Assembly (NCBI GenBank): GCA_012838225.1
Contig: DUPT01000034.1
Location: forward strand, 1 to 50,766
Direction: 5' to 3'
DNA: 50,766 bases
DNA from: Tissierellia bacterium
Lineage (GTDB): Bacteria > Bacillota > Clostridia > Peptostreptococcales > Acidaminobacteraceae
Shown: in pieces, positions 16,647 through 26,369 of the stretch
How the letters are laid out: each line of letters begins with the position of its first letter
Position numbering within the stretch: position 1 is the stretch's first letter
The notes under the pieces: generated by a model
What the model saw: the letters and a program-made list of their open reading frames with translations, nothing else
Databases searched by the model: none
What the model was told of the DNA's origin: nothing
Position numbers and translations under genes: made by a program

Positions 16647-18029
16647 ATGGTAAACATGGAAACCATCGTCAGCCTTGCCAAGAACCGGGGATTTGTGTTT
16701 CCCGGTTCTGAAATATATGGTGGTCTGGCGAATACATGGGACTACGGACCGTATGGAACCGAACTGATGAACAATATCAAGCGCGCCTGGTGGGTGTACT
16801 TCGTCCAGTCGCATCCGAACAATATCGGACTCGACAGCGCGATCTTGATGAATCCCGATGTCTGGGAGGCTTCCGGGCACCTCGGTGGCTTTAGTGATCC
16901 TTTGATCGATTGCCGGGCGTGTAAGCAGCGCTTTCGAGCCGATCATCTGATCGAGGATTTCTTTATCAAGCACGATATCCAGGAACCGACCTCGGGGCTG
17001 GATGATGAGGGCATGGTGGCGTTGATCCAGGAGAAGGGCATACCCTGTCCGTCTTGTGGCAAGCAAGACTTTACCTCGATCCGCAAATTCAACCTGATGT
17101 TCAAGACCTTCCAGGGCGTGACCGAAGAGTCGGCCACCACGATCTATCTGCGGCCGGAGACGGCTCAGGGGATCTTTGTCGATTTCAAAGCCACCCAGCG
17201 GGCGTCCCGGATGATGGTGCCCTTTGGCGTGGGACAGATCGGTAAGGCCTTCCGCAATGAGATCACCCCGGGCAACTTTATTTTCCGGACGCGTGAATTC
17301 GAGCAGATGGAGCTGGAGTTTTTCTGTAAGCCCGGCACCGAGATCGAATGGTATGACTACTGGAAGAGCTTCTGTTGGGACTTCCTGGTGACCCTGGGTC
17401 TAAAAAAAGACAATCTGCGGATGCGCGATCATCTGCCGGAGGAGCTGTCCCACTATTCCAATGCCACCGTCGATATCGAGTACGAGTTCCCCTTTGGATG
17501 GGGCGAGCTGTGGGGGATCGCCAGCCGGCGTGACTTCGACCTGTCGCAGCATCAAAAATTCTCGGGCAAGGATCAGACGTATACCGATCCGATCACCAAT
17601 GAGAAGTACATCCCGTATGTGGTCGAGCCCTCGGTGTCACCCAATCGGATGTTCCTGTGCTTCCTGATCGATGCCTATGATGTCGAGGAGCTGAGTGAGA
17701 AGGATTCGAGGACGGTGCTGCGCTTCCATAAAATGCTGGCACCGATCAAGCTCGGTATCCTGCCGCTGACCAAGAAGCAGTCCGATAAGGGACGTGAGGT
17801 GTATCAGCTGTTAGCCAAGCACTTCAGTGTCGAGTTCGATGATCGCGGCAGCATCGGAAAACGCTATCGCCGGTTTGATGAGATCGGCACCCCGTATTGT
17901 CTGACCATCGACTTTGAGACGATGGAGGATGATTCGGTCACGGTGCGTGAGCGTGACAGCATGGCGCAGACCCGCGTCAAGATCAGCGAGCTGCTTGATT
18001 ATTTCCGCAACATTTTTGTGTATGACTAA
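16647..18029 (+). CDS. glyQS: glycine-tRNA ligase, single-chain type
   Basis: 460 aa class II synthetase of the homodimeric type, which charges tRNA-Gly. It has the catalytic-domain pieces [21 protein letters not shown], read from about residue 10, [11 protein letters not shown], motif 2 with [17 protein letters not shown] and the AWGELWGI-like [11 protein letters not shown], plus a C-terminal anticodon-binding domain ([14 protein letters not shown]). Two CxxC pairs (CRAC, CPSC) in the insertion may bind zinc. The ATG follows GGAGG. It overlaps ppsR by 8 bp. Confidence 0.96.
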   Translation: MVNMETIVSLAKNRGFVFPGSEIYGGLANTWDYGPYGTELMNNIKRAWWVYFVQSHPNNIGLDSAILMNPDVWEASGHLGGFSDPLIDCRACKQRFRADHLIEDFFIKHDIQEPTSGLDDEGMVALIQEKGIPCPSCGKQDFTSIRKFNLMFKTFQGVTEESATTIYLRPETAQGIFVDFKATQRASRMMVPFGVGQIGKAFRNEITPGNFIFRTREFEQMELEFFCKPGTEIEWYDYWKSFCWDFLVTLGLKKDNLRMRDHLPEELSHYSNATVDIEYEFPFGWGELWGIASRRDFDLSQHQKFSGKDQTYTDPITNEKYIPYVVEPSVSPNRMFLCFLIDAYDVEELSEKDSRTVLRFHKMLAPIKLGILPLTKKQSDKGREVYQLLAKHFSVEFDDRGSIGKRYRRFDEIGTPYCLTIDFETMEDDSVTVRERDSMAQTRVKISELLDYFRNIFVYD

Positions 18030-18828
18030 ACTGATCTATATCTTGTCTGATTCGATCGGGGATACCGCCCTGAAGATCATTACCACGGCCCTCAGCCAGT
18101 TCCCCGATCAAGACGTCAAGATCGAACAATTTTCTTTTATCGATTCGGAGCAGGCCATCCATCCGATCGTGGCTCAAGCCCGGGACAACGGGGCATTTGT
18201 CGTGTTCAGCTTTGTCAAGGCAACGCTGCGCGATACCTTCAACACTGAAGCCAGAAGCGGAGGACTGCGCTATGTTGATCTGACGGGCCATCTGCTCGAT
18301 CAGATGACGCGCTTTCTCGAGGCCTCGCCGATGGAGCATCCCGGTCATCTTCAGCCGCTCGACCGCTACTACTATGAGCGAGTCGAGGCGATCGAGTTTG
18401 CCGTCAAATACGACGACGGCAAGGATCCTCGAGGCATCCGACTGGCCGATATCATTCTGGTCGGGATCTCACGGACCTCAAAGACACCGCTCAGTATGTA
18501 TCTGGCGGGACTGCGCTATAAGGTGGCCAATGTGCCGATCTATCCGGAGGCGCCGCTGCCAAAGGAGCTGTTCGAGGTGCCGGCCCACCGCATCATCGGC
18601 TTGATCCATACCACGAAAGCCCTGGTTAAGATCCGTCAGGAGCGGATGAGTCAGATGGGCTTTGGTGAAGCGACCGAATACTCTGATGCCGCTCGGATCG
18701 AGCAGGAGCTGAGCTATGCGCAGACGCTGTTTGAAAAGCTCGGCTGTGTCGTGATCGATGTATCGGCCTCGGCCGTTGAAGAGACGGCCAATAAGATCGT
18801 CCGTCACCTGAAAAAATATAAGGAATGA
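18022..18828 (+). CDS. ppsR: pyruvate, phosphate dikinase regulatory protein
   Basis: 268 aa, DUF299 family: a bifunctional ADP-dependent kinase and Pi-dependent pyrophosphorylase that switches PPDK (or PEP synthetase) off and on by threonine phosphorylation. It begins [16 protein letters not shown] and carries the P-loop-like [11 protein letters not shown] near 148-158. The start is set by the 8-bp overlap with glyQS and by the family N-terminus. The dikinase it would control is not in the window. Confidence 0.92.
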   Translation: MTKLIYILSDSIGDTALKIITTALSQFPDQDVKIEQFSFIDSEQAIHPIVAQARDNGAFVVFSFVKATLRDTFNTEARSGGLRYVDLTGHLLDQMTRFLEASPMEHPGHLQPLDRYYYERVEAIEFAVKYDDGKDPRGIRLADIILVGISRTSKTPLSMYLAGLRYKVANVPIYPEAPLPKELFEVPAHRIIGLIHTTKALVKIRQERMSQMGFGEATEYSDAARIEQELSYAQTLFEKLGCVVIDVSASAVEETANKIVRHLKKYKE

Positions 18829-18829
18829 A

Positions 18830-19840
18830 ATGATCGTCAATCGCCAAGCCTTTGAAGAACTGGAACATAAGACCCTAAGTCCGACGGCCAGCTTCGCCGA
18901 TCGCTCCCTGGGGCGAAAGCATCGCGAAGCGGAGGATGAGTATCGGACGGTTTTTCAGCGCGATCGTGACCGCATTATCCACTCCAAGGCGTTTCGCCGA
19001 CTCAAGCATAAGACCCAGGTCTTTTTATCGCCCGAGGGGGATCACTACCGGACCCGTTTGACCCATACGCTCGAGGTATCACAGATCGCCCGAAGCATTG
19101 CCCGAGCCCTTCGGCTAAACGAGGATCTGACCGAAGCCATCACCTTGGCCCATGATCTGGGACATACGCCATTTGGTCACTGCGGTGAAAGGGCACTCGA
19201 TCAGGTCCATCCGGGCGGCTTCGATCATTCGGAGCAAAGCGTGCGGGTGGTTGAGTTTCTTGAGAGGCGCCCCTCAAAGCCGTTCAAAGGTCTCAATCTG
19301 TCGCTGGAGGTGCTCGATGGCATCGCCAATCATTCGGGGGATCGACAGGCAGCCACGCTCGAGGGTCAGATCTGTAAGTTTGCCGATCGGATCGCCTATA
19401 TCAATCACGATATCGACGATGCCATCCGAGCCGGTATCCTGACCAATGAACAGATCGATCCGGGTCTGATCGAATTGCTCGGGGATACGTCTTCGAAGCG
19501 ACTAAAGACGATGATCCAGGATGTGATCGTGAGCTCGTCTCAGAGTGAATGCATTACGATGAGTCCCCTGATCGGTCAGGCCATGCTCGATCTGCGGGCG
19601 TTTTTGTTTGATCACCTCTACTATAATCCGGTGGCCAAGGGCGAAGAGATCCGGGCGGAGCGGCTGGTGCAGCATCTCTATGCCTTCTTCCGCGAGGCAC
19701 CGGATGAGATGAGTCCGGAGTTTTTCCGCGATTATCAGACGCATGGGATCGAGTCGGTCAAGGACTATATCGCCGGTATGACTGATCGCTATGCCATCAA
19801 CCGTTTCAAAGAGTTGATGATCCCAAGATTCTGGCAGTAG
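18830..19840 (+). CDS. dgt: dGTPase-like HD-domain phosphohydrolase
   Basis: 336 aa, close to the usual size of the short Dgt branch. It has FRRLKHKTQVF, then the metal site: His in RTRLTHTLEVSQIA, the HD pair in LAHDLGHTPFGHCGE near 107-121, and a later Asp in FADRIAYINHDIDDA. Enzymes of this type hydrolyse dNTPs to nucleoside and triphosphate. It starts one base after the ppsR stop, with AAGGA ahead, and precedes dnaG by 5 nt, a common clostridial order that places dNTP control next to replication. Confidence 0.93.
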   Translation: MIVNRQAFEELEHKTLSPTASFADRSLGRKHREAEDEYRTVFQRDRDRIIHSKAFRRLKHKTQVFLSPEGDHYRTRLTHTLEVSQIARSIARALRLNEDLTEAITLAHDLGHTPFGHCGERALDQVHPGGFDHSEQSVRVVEFLERRPSKPFKGLNLSLEVLDGIANHSGDRQAATLEGQICKFADRIAYINHDIDDAIRAGILTNEQIDPGLIELLGDTSSKRLKTMIQDVIVSSSQSECITMSPLIGQAMLDLRAFLFDHLYYNPVAKGEEIRAERLVQHLYAFFREAPDEMSPEFFRDYQTHGIESVKDYIAGMTDRYAINRFKELMIPRFWQ

Positions 19841-19845
19841 GTATT

Positions 19846-21534
19846 ATGGGTTATAAATACGTTGATGATATAGGGAATATAATCGCAGAACAGGTCGATA
19901 TCGTAGCTGTGATCGGCGCCCGCGTGCCGCTCAAGGCTGCCGGTCGTAACTACAAGGGTCTGTGCCCGTTCCACAGTGAAAAGACGCCGTCCTTTACTGT
20001 TTCGAGCGAGCGCCAGGCCTATTACTGCTTCGGCTGTCAAAAGGGCGGTGGGGTGATCAATTTCATGATGGACTATGAGAACCTGGATTTTCTTAGTGCC
20101 ATCGAGACCCTGGCCGACCAATATGGCATCGATCTTAGCCGCTATCTGTCTCAAACCGATGAGCTGCACCGGGACTATTCGGATCTGTATGAACTCAATC
20201 GTCAGGCGGCTCGTCATTTCTACCGCAATATGAAGCATTCGGCGCCGGCCAAGGACTATTTCAAGCGGCGGGGTCTAAGCGATGAGACGGTCTTTCATTT
20301 TGGGCTCGGCTATGCGCCGGATTCGTGGAATGATCTGACCAATGCCCTGCGGCGACAGTTTTCGGCCGAGCTGATGGATCAGGTGGGACTGACCGCCACC
20401 TCCAAGGGACGTCAGTACGACCGGTTTCGCGACCGGGTGATGTTTCCGATCCAGGATCTGAGAAAGCGGGTGATCGGCTTTGGCGGACGGGTGCTGGGGG
20501 ATCAGCAGCCGAAGTATCTCAATAGTCCCGATTCGGCCGTTTTCAACAAAAGCTATCATCTCTACGGGCTGTTTTCGGCTAAGGATCACTCCGGCCCCGA
20601 TAAGCGTTTACTGCTGGTAGAAGGGTATATGGATGTTATCAGCCTGTATGAGCATGGCGTGAGAAATGCCGTGGCCTCCTTGGGGACCGCTTTTACCGAG
20701 CAGCAGGCCAAGCTCATCAAGCGCTATGCCGATTCGGTGGTCCTCCTATACGATGGCGACCGAGCCGGCCAGCAGGCCACCAAGCGAGCCCTCGATATAT
20801 TTTTTGCGATGGATTTTCCGGTCTATACCGCGACGATCCCGGGAGGCGATGATCCGGACACGTATATCGTCCGGCATGGCCGGGAGGCGTTCGAGCGCTT
20901 TATCAATGACAATCTGCGTGATGGCTACACCTATCTTTTAGAGCTGGCCAAGCAGGAGCTCGATCTGGAGCAGATCAGTGGGCAGCGGGAGTATCTCCAG
21001 CAGGCGATGACGATCCTCAGCCCGATCAAGGATGATCTGATCAAGCGGGTCTATCTCAATCAGATCTCCCAAGACATCGGCCTGCCGGTCGAGGAGATCG
21101 TGCGCACGCCGATCAGACGAGCGCCTCAGGTCACGATGACGGATGATTTCCGGGCGGCCCTGCTGAGCCTGATCCTGCAGCAACCGGACATTGCCCGCCA
21201 GGTGAGAGAGCATATGTTCTTTGATGAGCTGCCGCTGCCGTGGCAACAGCTGATCGAGTTTATTTTGACCTATAATGGATATAATAATACATTAGCCTTA
21301 GACCGATTCCCCCTGGATGTCTGTGCCGTCTTCGATCAACGCCAGCGTCAGGCGGTGGCTGAGATCGATCGCCAGAATTGGCCGGTCCTGCTGCGTCAGC
21401 TATTGATCGAGGAGATCGAGCACGATATCAAACGGATCCATCAGGATCAAACGGTAAGTCATGAGGAAAAACTGCGACAGGTCGTCACCAAACAGAAGAA
21501 GATTGCCCTGTTATGGAATAAGGAGACGCTATGA
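19846..21534 (+). CDS. dnaG: DNA primase DnaG
   Basis: 562 aa. It makes RNA primers at the replication fork. The N-terminal zinc finger has CPFH and CFGC with KTPSFTVS between them; the catalytic Toprim core includes [20 protein letters not shown] and [12 protein letters not shown]. The C-terminal part after about 430, which contacts the DnaB/DnaC helicase, is present but on the short side. It overlaps sigA by 4 bp, the classical primase-sigma operon. Confidence 0.96.
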   Translation: MGYKYVDDIGNIIAEQVDIVAVIGARVPLKAAGRNYKGLCPFHSEKTPSFTVSSERQAYYCFGCQKGGGVINFMMDYENLDFLSAIETLADQYGIDLSRYLSQTDELHRDYSDLYELNRQAARHFYRNMKHSAPAKDYFKRRGLSDETVFHFGLGYAPDSWNDLTNALRRQFSAELMDQVGLTATSKGRQYDRFRDRVMFPIQDLRKRVIGFGGRVLGDQQPKYLNSPDSAVFNKSYHLYGLFSAKDHSGPDKRLLLVEGYMDVISLYEHGVRNAVASLGTAFTEQQAKLIKRYADSVVLLYDGDRAGQQATKRALDIFFAMDFPVYTATIPGGDDPDTYIVRHGREAFERFINDNLRDGYTYLLELAKQELDLEQISGQREYLQQAMTILSPIKDDLIKRVYLNQISQDIGLPVEEIVRTPIRRAPQVTMTDDFRAALLSLILQQPDIARQVREHMFFDELPLPWQQLIEFILTYNGYNNTLALDRFPLDVCAVFDQRQRQAVAEIDRQNWPVLLRQLLIEEIEHDIKRIHQDQTVSHEEKLRQVVTKQKKIALLWNKETL

Positions 21535-22715
21535 TCAACGAAGCGATTTTGAAAAAACTGGAAGAAAAGGGACTGGAGGACGGCAAGGTAACGCTTGAGG
21601 ATGTCGTTACGCTGTTCGATAAGGAGGATCTCTCCGAGGAAGAGATCCTTCAGATCCAGGACCAACTGGGGAAAGCCGGTATTGTGTTGGTCGATGACGA
21701 CGACGATGACGAGGATGATCCCGAGGATATAGAGATCGATATCGATGAGGATATCGAGGAGGAGTTGGATGAGGATCTGACGGAGGACATCGATGAGGAT
21801 ATCGACGATAAGACCGACGATGAGGTCGATGATGATGAAGAAGCCATCGAGGAAGCCAAGGACCTCAATAAGATCTCCAAGGGCATGTCGATCGATGATC
21901 CGGTCCGGATGTACTTGAAAGAGATCGGCCGGGTGCCGCTGCTGACAGCCGAGGAGGAGGTGGAGCTCGCCAAGGCGATGGAGGCCGGCGATGAAGAGGC
22001 CAAGCAGAAGCTGTGTGAGGCCAATCTGCGACTGGTGGTCTCGATCGCAAAGCGCTATGTCGGCCGCGGGATGCTGTTTTTAGATCTGATCCAAGAGGGC
22101 AATCTCGGTCTGATGAAGGCGGTTGAGAAGTTTGATTATCGCAAGGGCTTTAAGTTCTCGACCTATGCCACCTGGTGGATCCGTCAGGCCATCACTCGAA
22201 GCATCGCCGACCAGGCCAGGACCATCCGGATCCCGGTCCATATGGTCGAGACCATCAACAAACTGATGCGGGTATCGCGTCAGCTCCTGCAGGATCTCGG
22301 TCGTGAGCCGACACCTGAGGAGATCGGCCGTGAGATGGGCATCACCGAAGAAAAGGTCCGTGAGATCCAAAAGATCTCGCAGGAGCCGGTATCGCTCGAG
22401 ACCCCGATCGGGGAGGAAGAAGACTCCCATCTGGGTGATTTCATCGCCGATGATGAGGCATTGGCACCGGCGGATGCGGCGGCCTTTTCGATGCTAAAGG
22501 AGGTCCTGATCGAGGTACTGGATGGACTGACGCCGCGCGAACAAAAGGTCCTAAAGCTACGCTTCGGGCTCGAAGACGGCCGGGCCAGGACGCTCGAAGA
22601 GGTCGGTAAAAAGTTTGATGTCACCCGCGAGCGGATCCGTCAGATCGAGGCCAAGGCGCTTCGAAAGCTGAAGCATCCGACTCGGTCGCGAAAACTGTCG
22701 GACTATCTCGACTGA
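21531..22715 (+). CDS. sigA: primary sigma factor SigA (RpoD)
   Basis: 394 aa. Region 1.1 is followed by an extreme acidic tract (about 55-108, mostly Asp/Glu/Ile). Region 1.2 and 2 follow: [35 protein letters not shown], then the -10 recognition helix in [13 protein letters not shown]. Regions 3 and 4 include [15 protein letters not shown] and the -35 helix [17 protein letters not shown]. It recognises the TTGACA/TATAAT promoters seen in this window. The ATG overlaps dnaG, and trmK begins on its last base. Confidence 0.97.
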   Translation: MINEAILKKLEEKGLEDGKVTLEDVVTLFDKEDLSEEEILQIQDQLGKAGIVLVDDDDDDEDDPEDIEIDIDEDIEEELDEDLTEDIDEDIDDKTDDEVDDDEEAIEEAKDLNKISKGMSIDDPVRMYLKEIGRVPLLTAEEEVELAKAMEAGDEEAKQKLCEANLRLVVSIAKRYVGRGMLFLDLIQEGNLGLMKAVEKFDYRKGFKFSTYATWWIRQAITRSIADQARTIRIPVHMVETINKLMRVSRQLLQDLGREPTPEEIGREMGITEEKVREIQKISQEPVSLETPIGEEEDSHLGDFIADDEALAPADAAAFSMLKEVLIEVLDGLTPREQKVLKLRFGLEDGRARTLEEVGKKFDVTRERIRQIEAKALRKLKHPTRSRKLSDYLD

Positions 22716-23338
22716 TGAAAAAGCGTCTCCAAGCCATGATCGATTGGGTCGAGCCCGGTGCTCGCCTGATCGATATCGGCAGTGACCATCTGATCATACC
22801 GATCCAACTGATCGACCGGGGAATCACCTCCCTGGTCTTTGCCAGTGATGTCAATGACGGCCCGCTGGAGACGATGCGCCGGGCGAGAGGGGATAGAAAC
22901 ATCACCATCATCGCCTCCGATGGCCTACAGCAGGTGAGTGAGTCGATCGATAGCGCCATCATCGCCGGCATGGGCGGGCGTCTGATCCAGCAGATCATCG
23001 AGGACTCTTTGGATAAGTTTTTGGCCTTGGATTATCTGATCGTTCAGCCGATGCAGCAGATCGAGGAGCTTAGAGCCTATCTGCAGACTCATTTTGAGGT
23101 GGTGGCGGAGCGACTGATCGCTGAGGATCGTAAAATCTACCACCTGTTAAAGCTCAGACCGGGGTCGGATGACTACGATGTGATCGCCACCAAGGGCCTG
23201 GCACCGACCGAGGAATTGGCCAAGTATATCCTGACGGAAACGAAGCGCTGGACGAGGCTGTTGCCGATGGTCGGCCCTCAGCGGAGGCAGCAAGTGCTCG
23301 ATCGGATCGCTCGACTTAATCAGGCAAAAATGCTATAA
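22715..23338 (+). CDS. trmK: tRNA (adenine-22-N1)-methyltransferase TrmK
   Basis: 207 aa SAM-dependent methyltransferase for A22 of tRNA. Motif I reads LIDIGSDHLIIPIQLI, then AGMGGRLIQQIIED and LIVQPMQQIEELR, all typical of the family. It starts on the final base of sigA (TGATG). In many Firmicutes a Nif3-like gene follows; here the gene ends in the promoter of rnpB instead. Confidence 0.92.
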   Translation: MKKRLQAMIDWVEPGARLIDIGSDHLIIPIQLIDRGITSLVFASDVNDGPLETMRRARGDRNITIIASDGLQQVSESIDSAIIAGMGGRLIQQIIEDSLDKFLALDYLIVQPMQQIEELRAYLQTHFEVVAERLIAEDRKIYHLLKLRPGSDDYDVIATKGLAPTEELAKYILTETKRWTRLLPMVGPQRRQQVLDRIARLNQAKML

Positions 23339-23339
23339 T
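23311..23339 (+). promoter_or_regulatory. rnpB promoter, inside the end of trmK
   Basis: An extended -10, TGCTATAAT (23331-23339), and TCGACT (23311-23316) at a 17-bp spacing. The -10 contains the trmK stop codon (23336-23338). Transcription would start near 23346, just before helix P1 of the RNase P RNA. Confidence 0.85.
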
Positions 23340-23346
23340 AGGTACA

Positions 23347-23670
23347 TACCAAGCTGAGTGATCGCGTGCTTAGTGTATGAGGAAAGTCCGAGCTCCACAG
23401 AGCAAGGGTGCTGGCTAACGGCCAGTGAAGGCGACTTTAAGGATAGTGCAACAGAAAGATACCGCCTGTAAAGGTAAGGATGGAAAGGCGAGGTAAGAGC
23501 TCACCAGCACATAGGCGACTATGTGGCTATGTAAACCCCACCCGGAGCAAGGTCAAATAGGGTAATTTGAGAACGGCTCGTTCACCCGTGGTAGACCGCA
23601 TGAGCAGTCTGGTAACCGGCTGCCTAGATAGATGATCACACAAACAGAACTCGGCTTATAGGCTTGGTTG
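23347..23670 (+). ncRNA. rnpB: RNase P RNA, type A
   Basis: The catalytic RNA that matures tRNA 5' ends. Helix P1 pairs ACCAAGC (23348-23354) with GCTTGGT (23662-23668). Conserved blocks are in order: GAGGAAAGTCCGAGCTCC, GTGCAACAGAAAGATACCGC, AGGTAAGAGCTCACC, CCCACCCGGAGCAAGG and, at the 3' end, GCCTAGATAGATGATCAC followed by ACAGAACTCGGCTTATAG. The arrangement, with GGAGCAAGGTCAAATAGG, is that of the ancestral type A rather than the Bacillus type B. Confidence 0.96.
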
Positions 23671-23694
23671 GTCGCTTCGGCGACTTATTTTTTT
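23671..23694 (+). terminator. rnpB intrinsic terminator
   Basis: GTCGC and GCGAC enclose a TTCG tetraloop (23671-23684), followed by TTATTTTTTT. It begins directly after helix P1 of the RNase P RNA. Confidence 0.88.
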
Positions 23695-23781
23695 GCTTAT
23701 TGTAGGTTTTCCAGTTTGTAAGACTTGCTCGAAATCATCCCTTTCAAGTGATCCTCTCGGTAGAATATAGCCGAGGTGATC

Positions 23782-24738
23782 ATGAATCAAGTCTGGGAAA
23801 TGCTGCAGCACTATTGTGTCGAGAAATATGTCAAGCAGCTCAATCCAATCGAACAATTGATGGCACTCGACTTTAATGAACTGATGATCAATAACTGGCG
23901 AACCATCTATCTGGAGGACTCCTCCGGGATCCGGGCCCATGAAGCGGTGTTCTATTCGCGTGAGGACTATCTGCGGCATTTTCACGCCTTCTTGGCCAAG
24001 CACAATCAGCGGGTATCGATCGATAAGCCGATCGTCCACTTCGATCTGGCCGGGGTGTTTCGGGTGTCGATCGTCCATGAGAATGTGACACAGTCGGATC
24101 CGCTCATCACGATCCGAAAGAGCTCGGTGGTGTTTCGCTCTCGACAAGAGCTCCTCAGTGGCTTTGCCACCGCCCGGGAGCTGACGCTCTTGGAGGAGCT
24201 GACGGCTAAGCGTGAGACGATCTTTATCAGCGGTGAGACAAGCTCAGGCAAAACGACCCTGCTAAACTATTTGCTCCAGTATGTTCCGGCCGATGAGCGG
24301 CTGATCGTGATCGAGGACACCAAGGAGATCCAGGCCAAAGCCAGCACCAATGCCGTCTATCTTCGAACGACCGAGCAGGAGTTCCAGGTGAAGGAGCTGA
24401 CGACGAGTGATCTGGTCAAGGCGTCGCTTCGGATGCGGCCCGATCGGATCATTTTGGGCGAGATCAGGCGAGATGAGGTGATCGATTTTTTGCATGCCAT
24501 CAATACCGGCCACCACGGCTCGTTGTCGACCGGTCACGGCAATAGTCCTCAGGATATGGTATCTCGCTTAGAGCTTCTGCTCCTGGAGGCGGGATTGCCC
24601 TATGAGGCCGTCCAGCGCTACCTCGGTCACGGGATCGATATCATCGTACAGCTGGCGGGCAAGCATCAGCGTCGGATCGATCGGATCAGCCGGGTGAGCT
24701 ACCGCGACGGGAAGATCAGGTTCAGCGATGTGGTTTAA
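23782..24738 (+). CDS. CpaF/TadA-like secretion ATPase
   Basis: 318 aa. A VirB11/CpaF-family ATPase that powers assembly of Flp (Tad) pili or a related secretion machine at the membrane. Walker A GETSSGKTT is at 151-159, an Asp box VIEDTKE follows, Walker B reads RIILGEIR near 226, and the His box GHHGSLSTGHGNS follows at about 243. The N-terminal half binds the ring neighbour. ATG 23782, with GAGGTG ahead, is preferred to a GTG six bases upstream. It is shorter than most CpaF proteins. It starts the five-gene Flp-like unit and overlaps the next gene by 11 bp. Confidence 0.9.
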   Translation: MNQVWEMLQHYCVEKYVKQLNPIEQLMALDFNELMINNWRTIYLEDSSGIRAHEAVFYSREDYLRHFHAFLAKHNQRVSIDKPIVHFDLAGVFRVSIVHENVTQSDPLITIRKSSVVFRSRQELLSGFATARELTLLEELTAKRETIFISGETSSGKTTLLNYLLQYVPADERLIVIEDTKEIQAKASTNAVYLRTTEQEFQVKELTTSDLVKASLRMRPDRIILGEIRRDEVIDFLHAINTGHHGSLSTGHGNSPQDMVSRLELLLLEAGLPYEAVQRYLGHGIDIIVQLAGKHQRRIDRISRVSYRDGKIRFSDVV

Positions 24739-25255
24739 GCTGCTTGAGCGTCTGCTGTTTCACGGGCTGCTCCAGCTGATCATCCCGGGCGTTCAGCCCT
24801 TGCTGCGGGTGTTGACTGTGATATCGTTTGTCGGCGGACTGATGTTGGAGTATCGCAGCATTCGAACCACGGTCGATGAGAAGCGCCAGCTCCAGGAGCT
24901 CAATCGCTTATTGGCCTTGATCGAATCGGGCAATTCACCCCGCTATAGCTATGAGCAGGTGGGCCTGGGCGACTACCCCGACTATCTGATGCATCCGCTC
25001 GATGCGTATTTCAATCCGACGATCTTTAAGCGTCAGGTCGGTCTGTTCGAAAAGTCGATCCTGGTCCGGGCGGAGCTCGAAGCGGAGTTTGCGGTGGTGG
25101 GCTATCGGATGACGATCATGAAGTTTTTGCCGCTCCTGCTGATGATCGGCCTCCAACAGGTGATCGAGGGCTCACCGGGGGAGCTGGTCAGCTTTATCAT
25201 CGTGGTCGGCTTTTTAGTCAGCTACTATATCTCGGAAAGCTTGAGTCGATCATGA
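24728..25255 (+). CDS. TadB-like membrane protein of the Flp-like locus
   Basis: 175 aa with hydrophobic segments near 10-40, 125-145 and 150-170 and a soluble middle of about 85 residues. No signature motif was recognised; the position directly after the ATPase, the size and the topology suggest a reduced TadB/GspF-type platform protein. TadB proteins are usually near 300 aa, so this one is short. It overlaps both neighbours (11 and 4 bp). The assignment rests mainly on context. Confidence 0.55.
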   Translation: MWFKLLERLLFHGLLQLIIPGVQPLLRVLTVISFVGGLMLEYRSIRTTVDEKRQLQELNRLLALIESGNSPRYSYEQVGLGDYPDYLMHPLDAYFNPTIFKRQVGLFEKSILVRAELEAEFAVVGYRMTIMKFLPLLLMIGLQQVIEGSPGELVSFIIVVGFLVSYYISESLSRS

Positions 25256-25977
25256 TCGCCTTGATCGTAGGCTTTGGCCTGTTGGTCGGTCGCTTCCGGA
25301 TCCTGTCTCGACTGATCCACTGGCTGAGTGACTTTTCCGGGATGGATTGGAGTCCGCTGTTTTTATTGACGCTATCACTCGATCCGCATGCCCAACGGAT
25401 CTATCTGCTTAGTCTACTCAATCGCATGAGTGAGGGACTGATCGTGATGTGTCTGGTCAGCGGCTTGGGCGAACTGTTTGGCTTTCGTCACCGCTGGCTG
25501 ATCCTGATCTATGTCGCAGTGGTGATGGCGGCCCTGTTGTATCTGACCGGCCGGATCAAGGCCCAGCAGGGGGTGCTGCTGGAGCGGCTGCAGCGGTTTC
25601 TCTATTTCTATGAGATGTCCTTGATGCGGGGGACCCATCAGTATCTGGCACTGCGGGAGGCCGACCAAAGGACCGGGCTGTTTGAACACTATGAGACGGT
25701 GGCTGGCTATATTCGGGCCAGTAATCAGATGTATAGCCATATCCCTTGGATGGTGATCAAGAAGATGGCCATCCTGCTCGAAAGAAATCAAACCTTTAGC
25801 AATGAAGACCTGAGCGGTGAGTTTTTGGAGCTGGGTCAAGAGCTCCACCAACGCTACGCTCAAGCGGAACGGTTAAAACTGGAACGGCGGGAGAATCTGA
25901 TGCTTTTGCCCATGACGATCAATATGCTGCTGATGATCATGTACTTGATCGCCCCCTTTATCAGGGAACTATTTTAG
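25252..25977 (+). CDS. TadC-like membrane protein of the Flp-like locus
   Basis: 241 aa. Hydrophobic segments lie near 1-15, 60-80, 83-103 and 218-240. The C-terminal stretch LERRENLMLLPMTINMLLMI resembles the end of GspF/TadC platform proteins, where a charged helix leads into the last membrane segment. A soluble helical region (about 110-215) lies between. It would form the inner-membrane platform with the preceding protein. The ATG overlaps the upstream stop (ATGA), and the pilin follows after 9 nt. Confidence 0.6.
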   Translation: MIALIVGFGLLVGRFRILSRLIHWLSDFSGMDWSPLFLLTLSLDPHAQRIYLLSLLNRMSEGLIVMCLVSGLGELFGFRHRWLILIYVAVVMAALLYLTGRIKAQQGVLLERLQRFLYFYEMSLMRGTHQYLALREADQRTGLFEHYETVAGYIRASNQMYSHIPWMVIKKMAILLERNQTFSNEDLSGEFLELGQELHQRYAQAERLKLERRENLMLLPMTINMLLMIMYLIAPFIRELF

Positions 25978-25986
25978 GAGGAAAAG

Positions 25987-26145
25987 ATGCGTGAAGAAGG
26001 TTTTGGAACGGTGGAACTGGTGATACTGACGGCTATCCTGATCGGACTGGCACTGTTGTTTCGAAATTTTATCGTCGACTATGCCAGCGATATGTTGACC
26101 CGGATCCAGGGTGTTGAGATCAATATCGAGAATATCGGCCAATGA
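25987..26145 (+). CDS. Flp1-like prepilin, 52 aa
   Basis: A 52-residue protein with a class III prepilin signal. A five-residue charged leader MREEG is followed by the cleavage-type junction G5/F6, with Glu10 at +5 of the mature form, then a hydrophobic helix (about 11-26, ELVILTAILIGLALLF). This is the layout of Flp-type IVb pilins of Clostridia. The mature part would be only 47 residues. AGGAGG (25976-25981) precedes the ATG. It is the likely substrate of the upstream ATPase and platform genes. No prepilin peptidase is in the window, so processing must depend on a distant gene. Confidence 0.8.
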   Translation: MREEGFGTVELVILTAILIGLALLFRNFIVDYASDMLTRIQGVEINIENIGQ

Positions 26146-26369
26146 TCTGGGGCGTGGTCAAGCAGAAACAGTCGGTCGAAGTGATCGGACGGCGTCCCTA
26201 CCGTAAGCTGCAGTGGAAACGGCTGGTCAAGCCCGAGGCCGATACCATCAAGCCCAGGCTTGAGCTGACCAAGGCCGGGGTCTATCAGATCTATCAGCTG
26301 GATGATTTTTTGTTCCGGGAGCGGACGTTTGAGAAAAATGATCATGAATATCGTATCAGTTTTGATTAG
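26142..26369 (+). CDS. 75-aa protein at the end of the Flp-like locus
   Basis: 75 aa, no family recognised. It overlaps the pilin stop by 4 bp (ATGA), so it is translated with the pilin. It is basic in the first half (KQKQ, GRRPYRKLQWKRLVKP) and has mixed charge and aromatic residues later (YQIYQLDDFLFRERTF). It has no signal or membrane segment. It may be a cytoplasmic accessory, a chaperone, or a regulator for the pilin. A terminator begins within its stop codon and closes the unit. Confidence 0.65.
   Translation: MIWGVVKQKQSVEVIGRRPYRKLQWKRLVKPEADTIKPRLELTKAGVYQIYQLDDFLFRERTFEKNDHEYRISFD

Noticed and set aside
16131..17066. 311-codon open frame on the minus strand across the DUF4342 gene and glyQS
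   Set aside because: It is antisense to two well-supported genes with their own ribosome binding sites, has no recognisable family, and is explained by codon bias in the opposite frame.
21693..21854. Possible tandem repeat element in sigA
   Set aside because: The repeats are imperfect and stay in frame as an acidic tract; they are part of the protein, not a mobile or CRISPR repeat.
23695..23781. Promoter for the Flp-like locus from TAGAAT at 23761-23766
   Set aside because: The -10-like box is present but no -35 at 16-18 bp and no TG extension; it may still be active, but the evidence is too weak to list.
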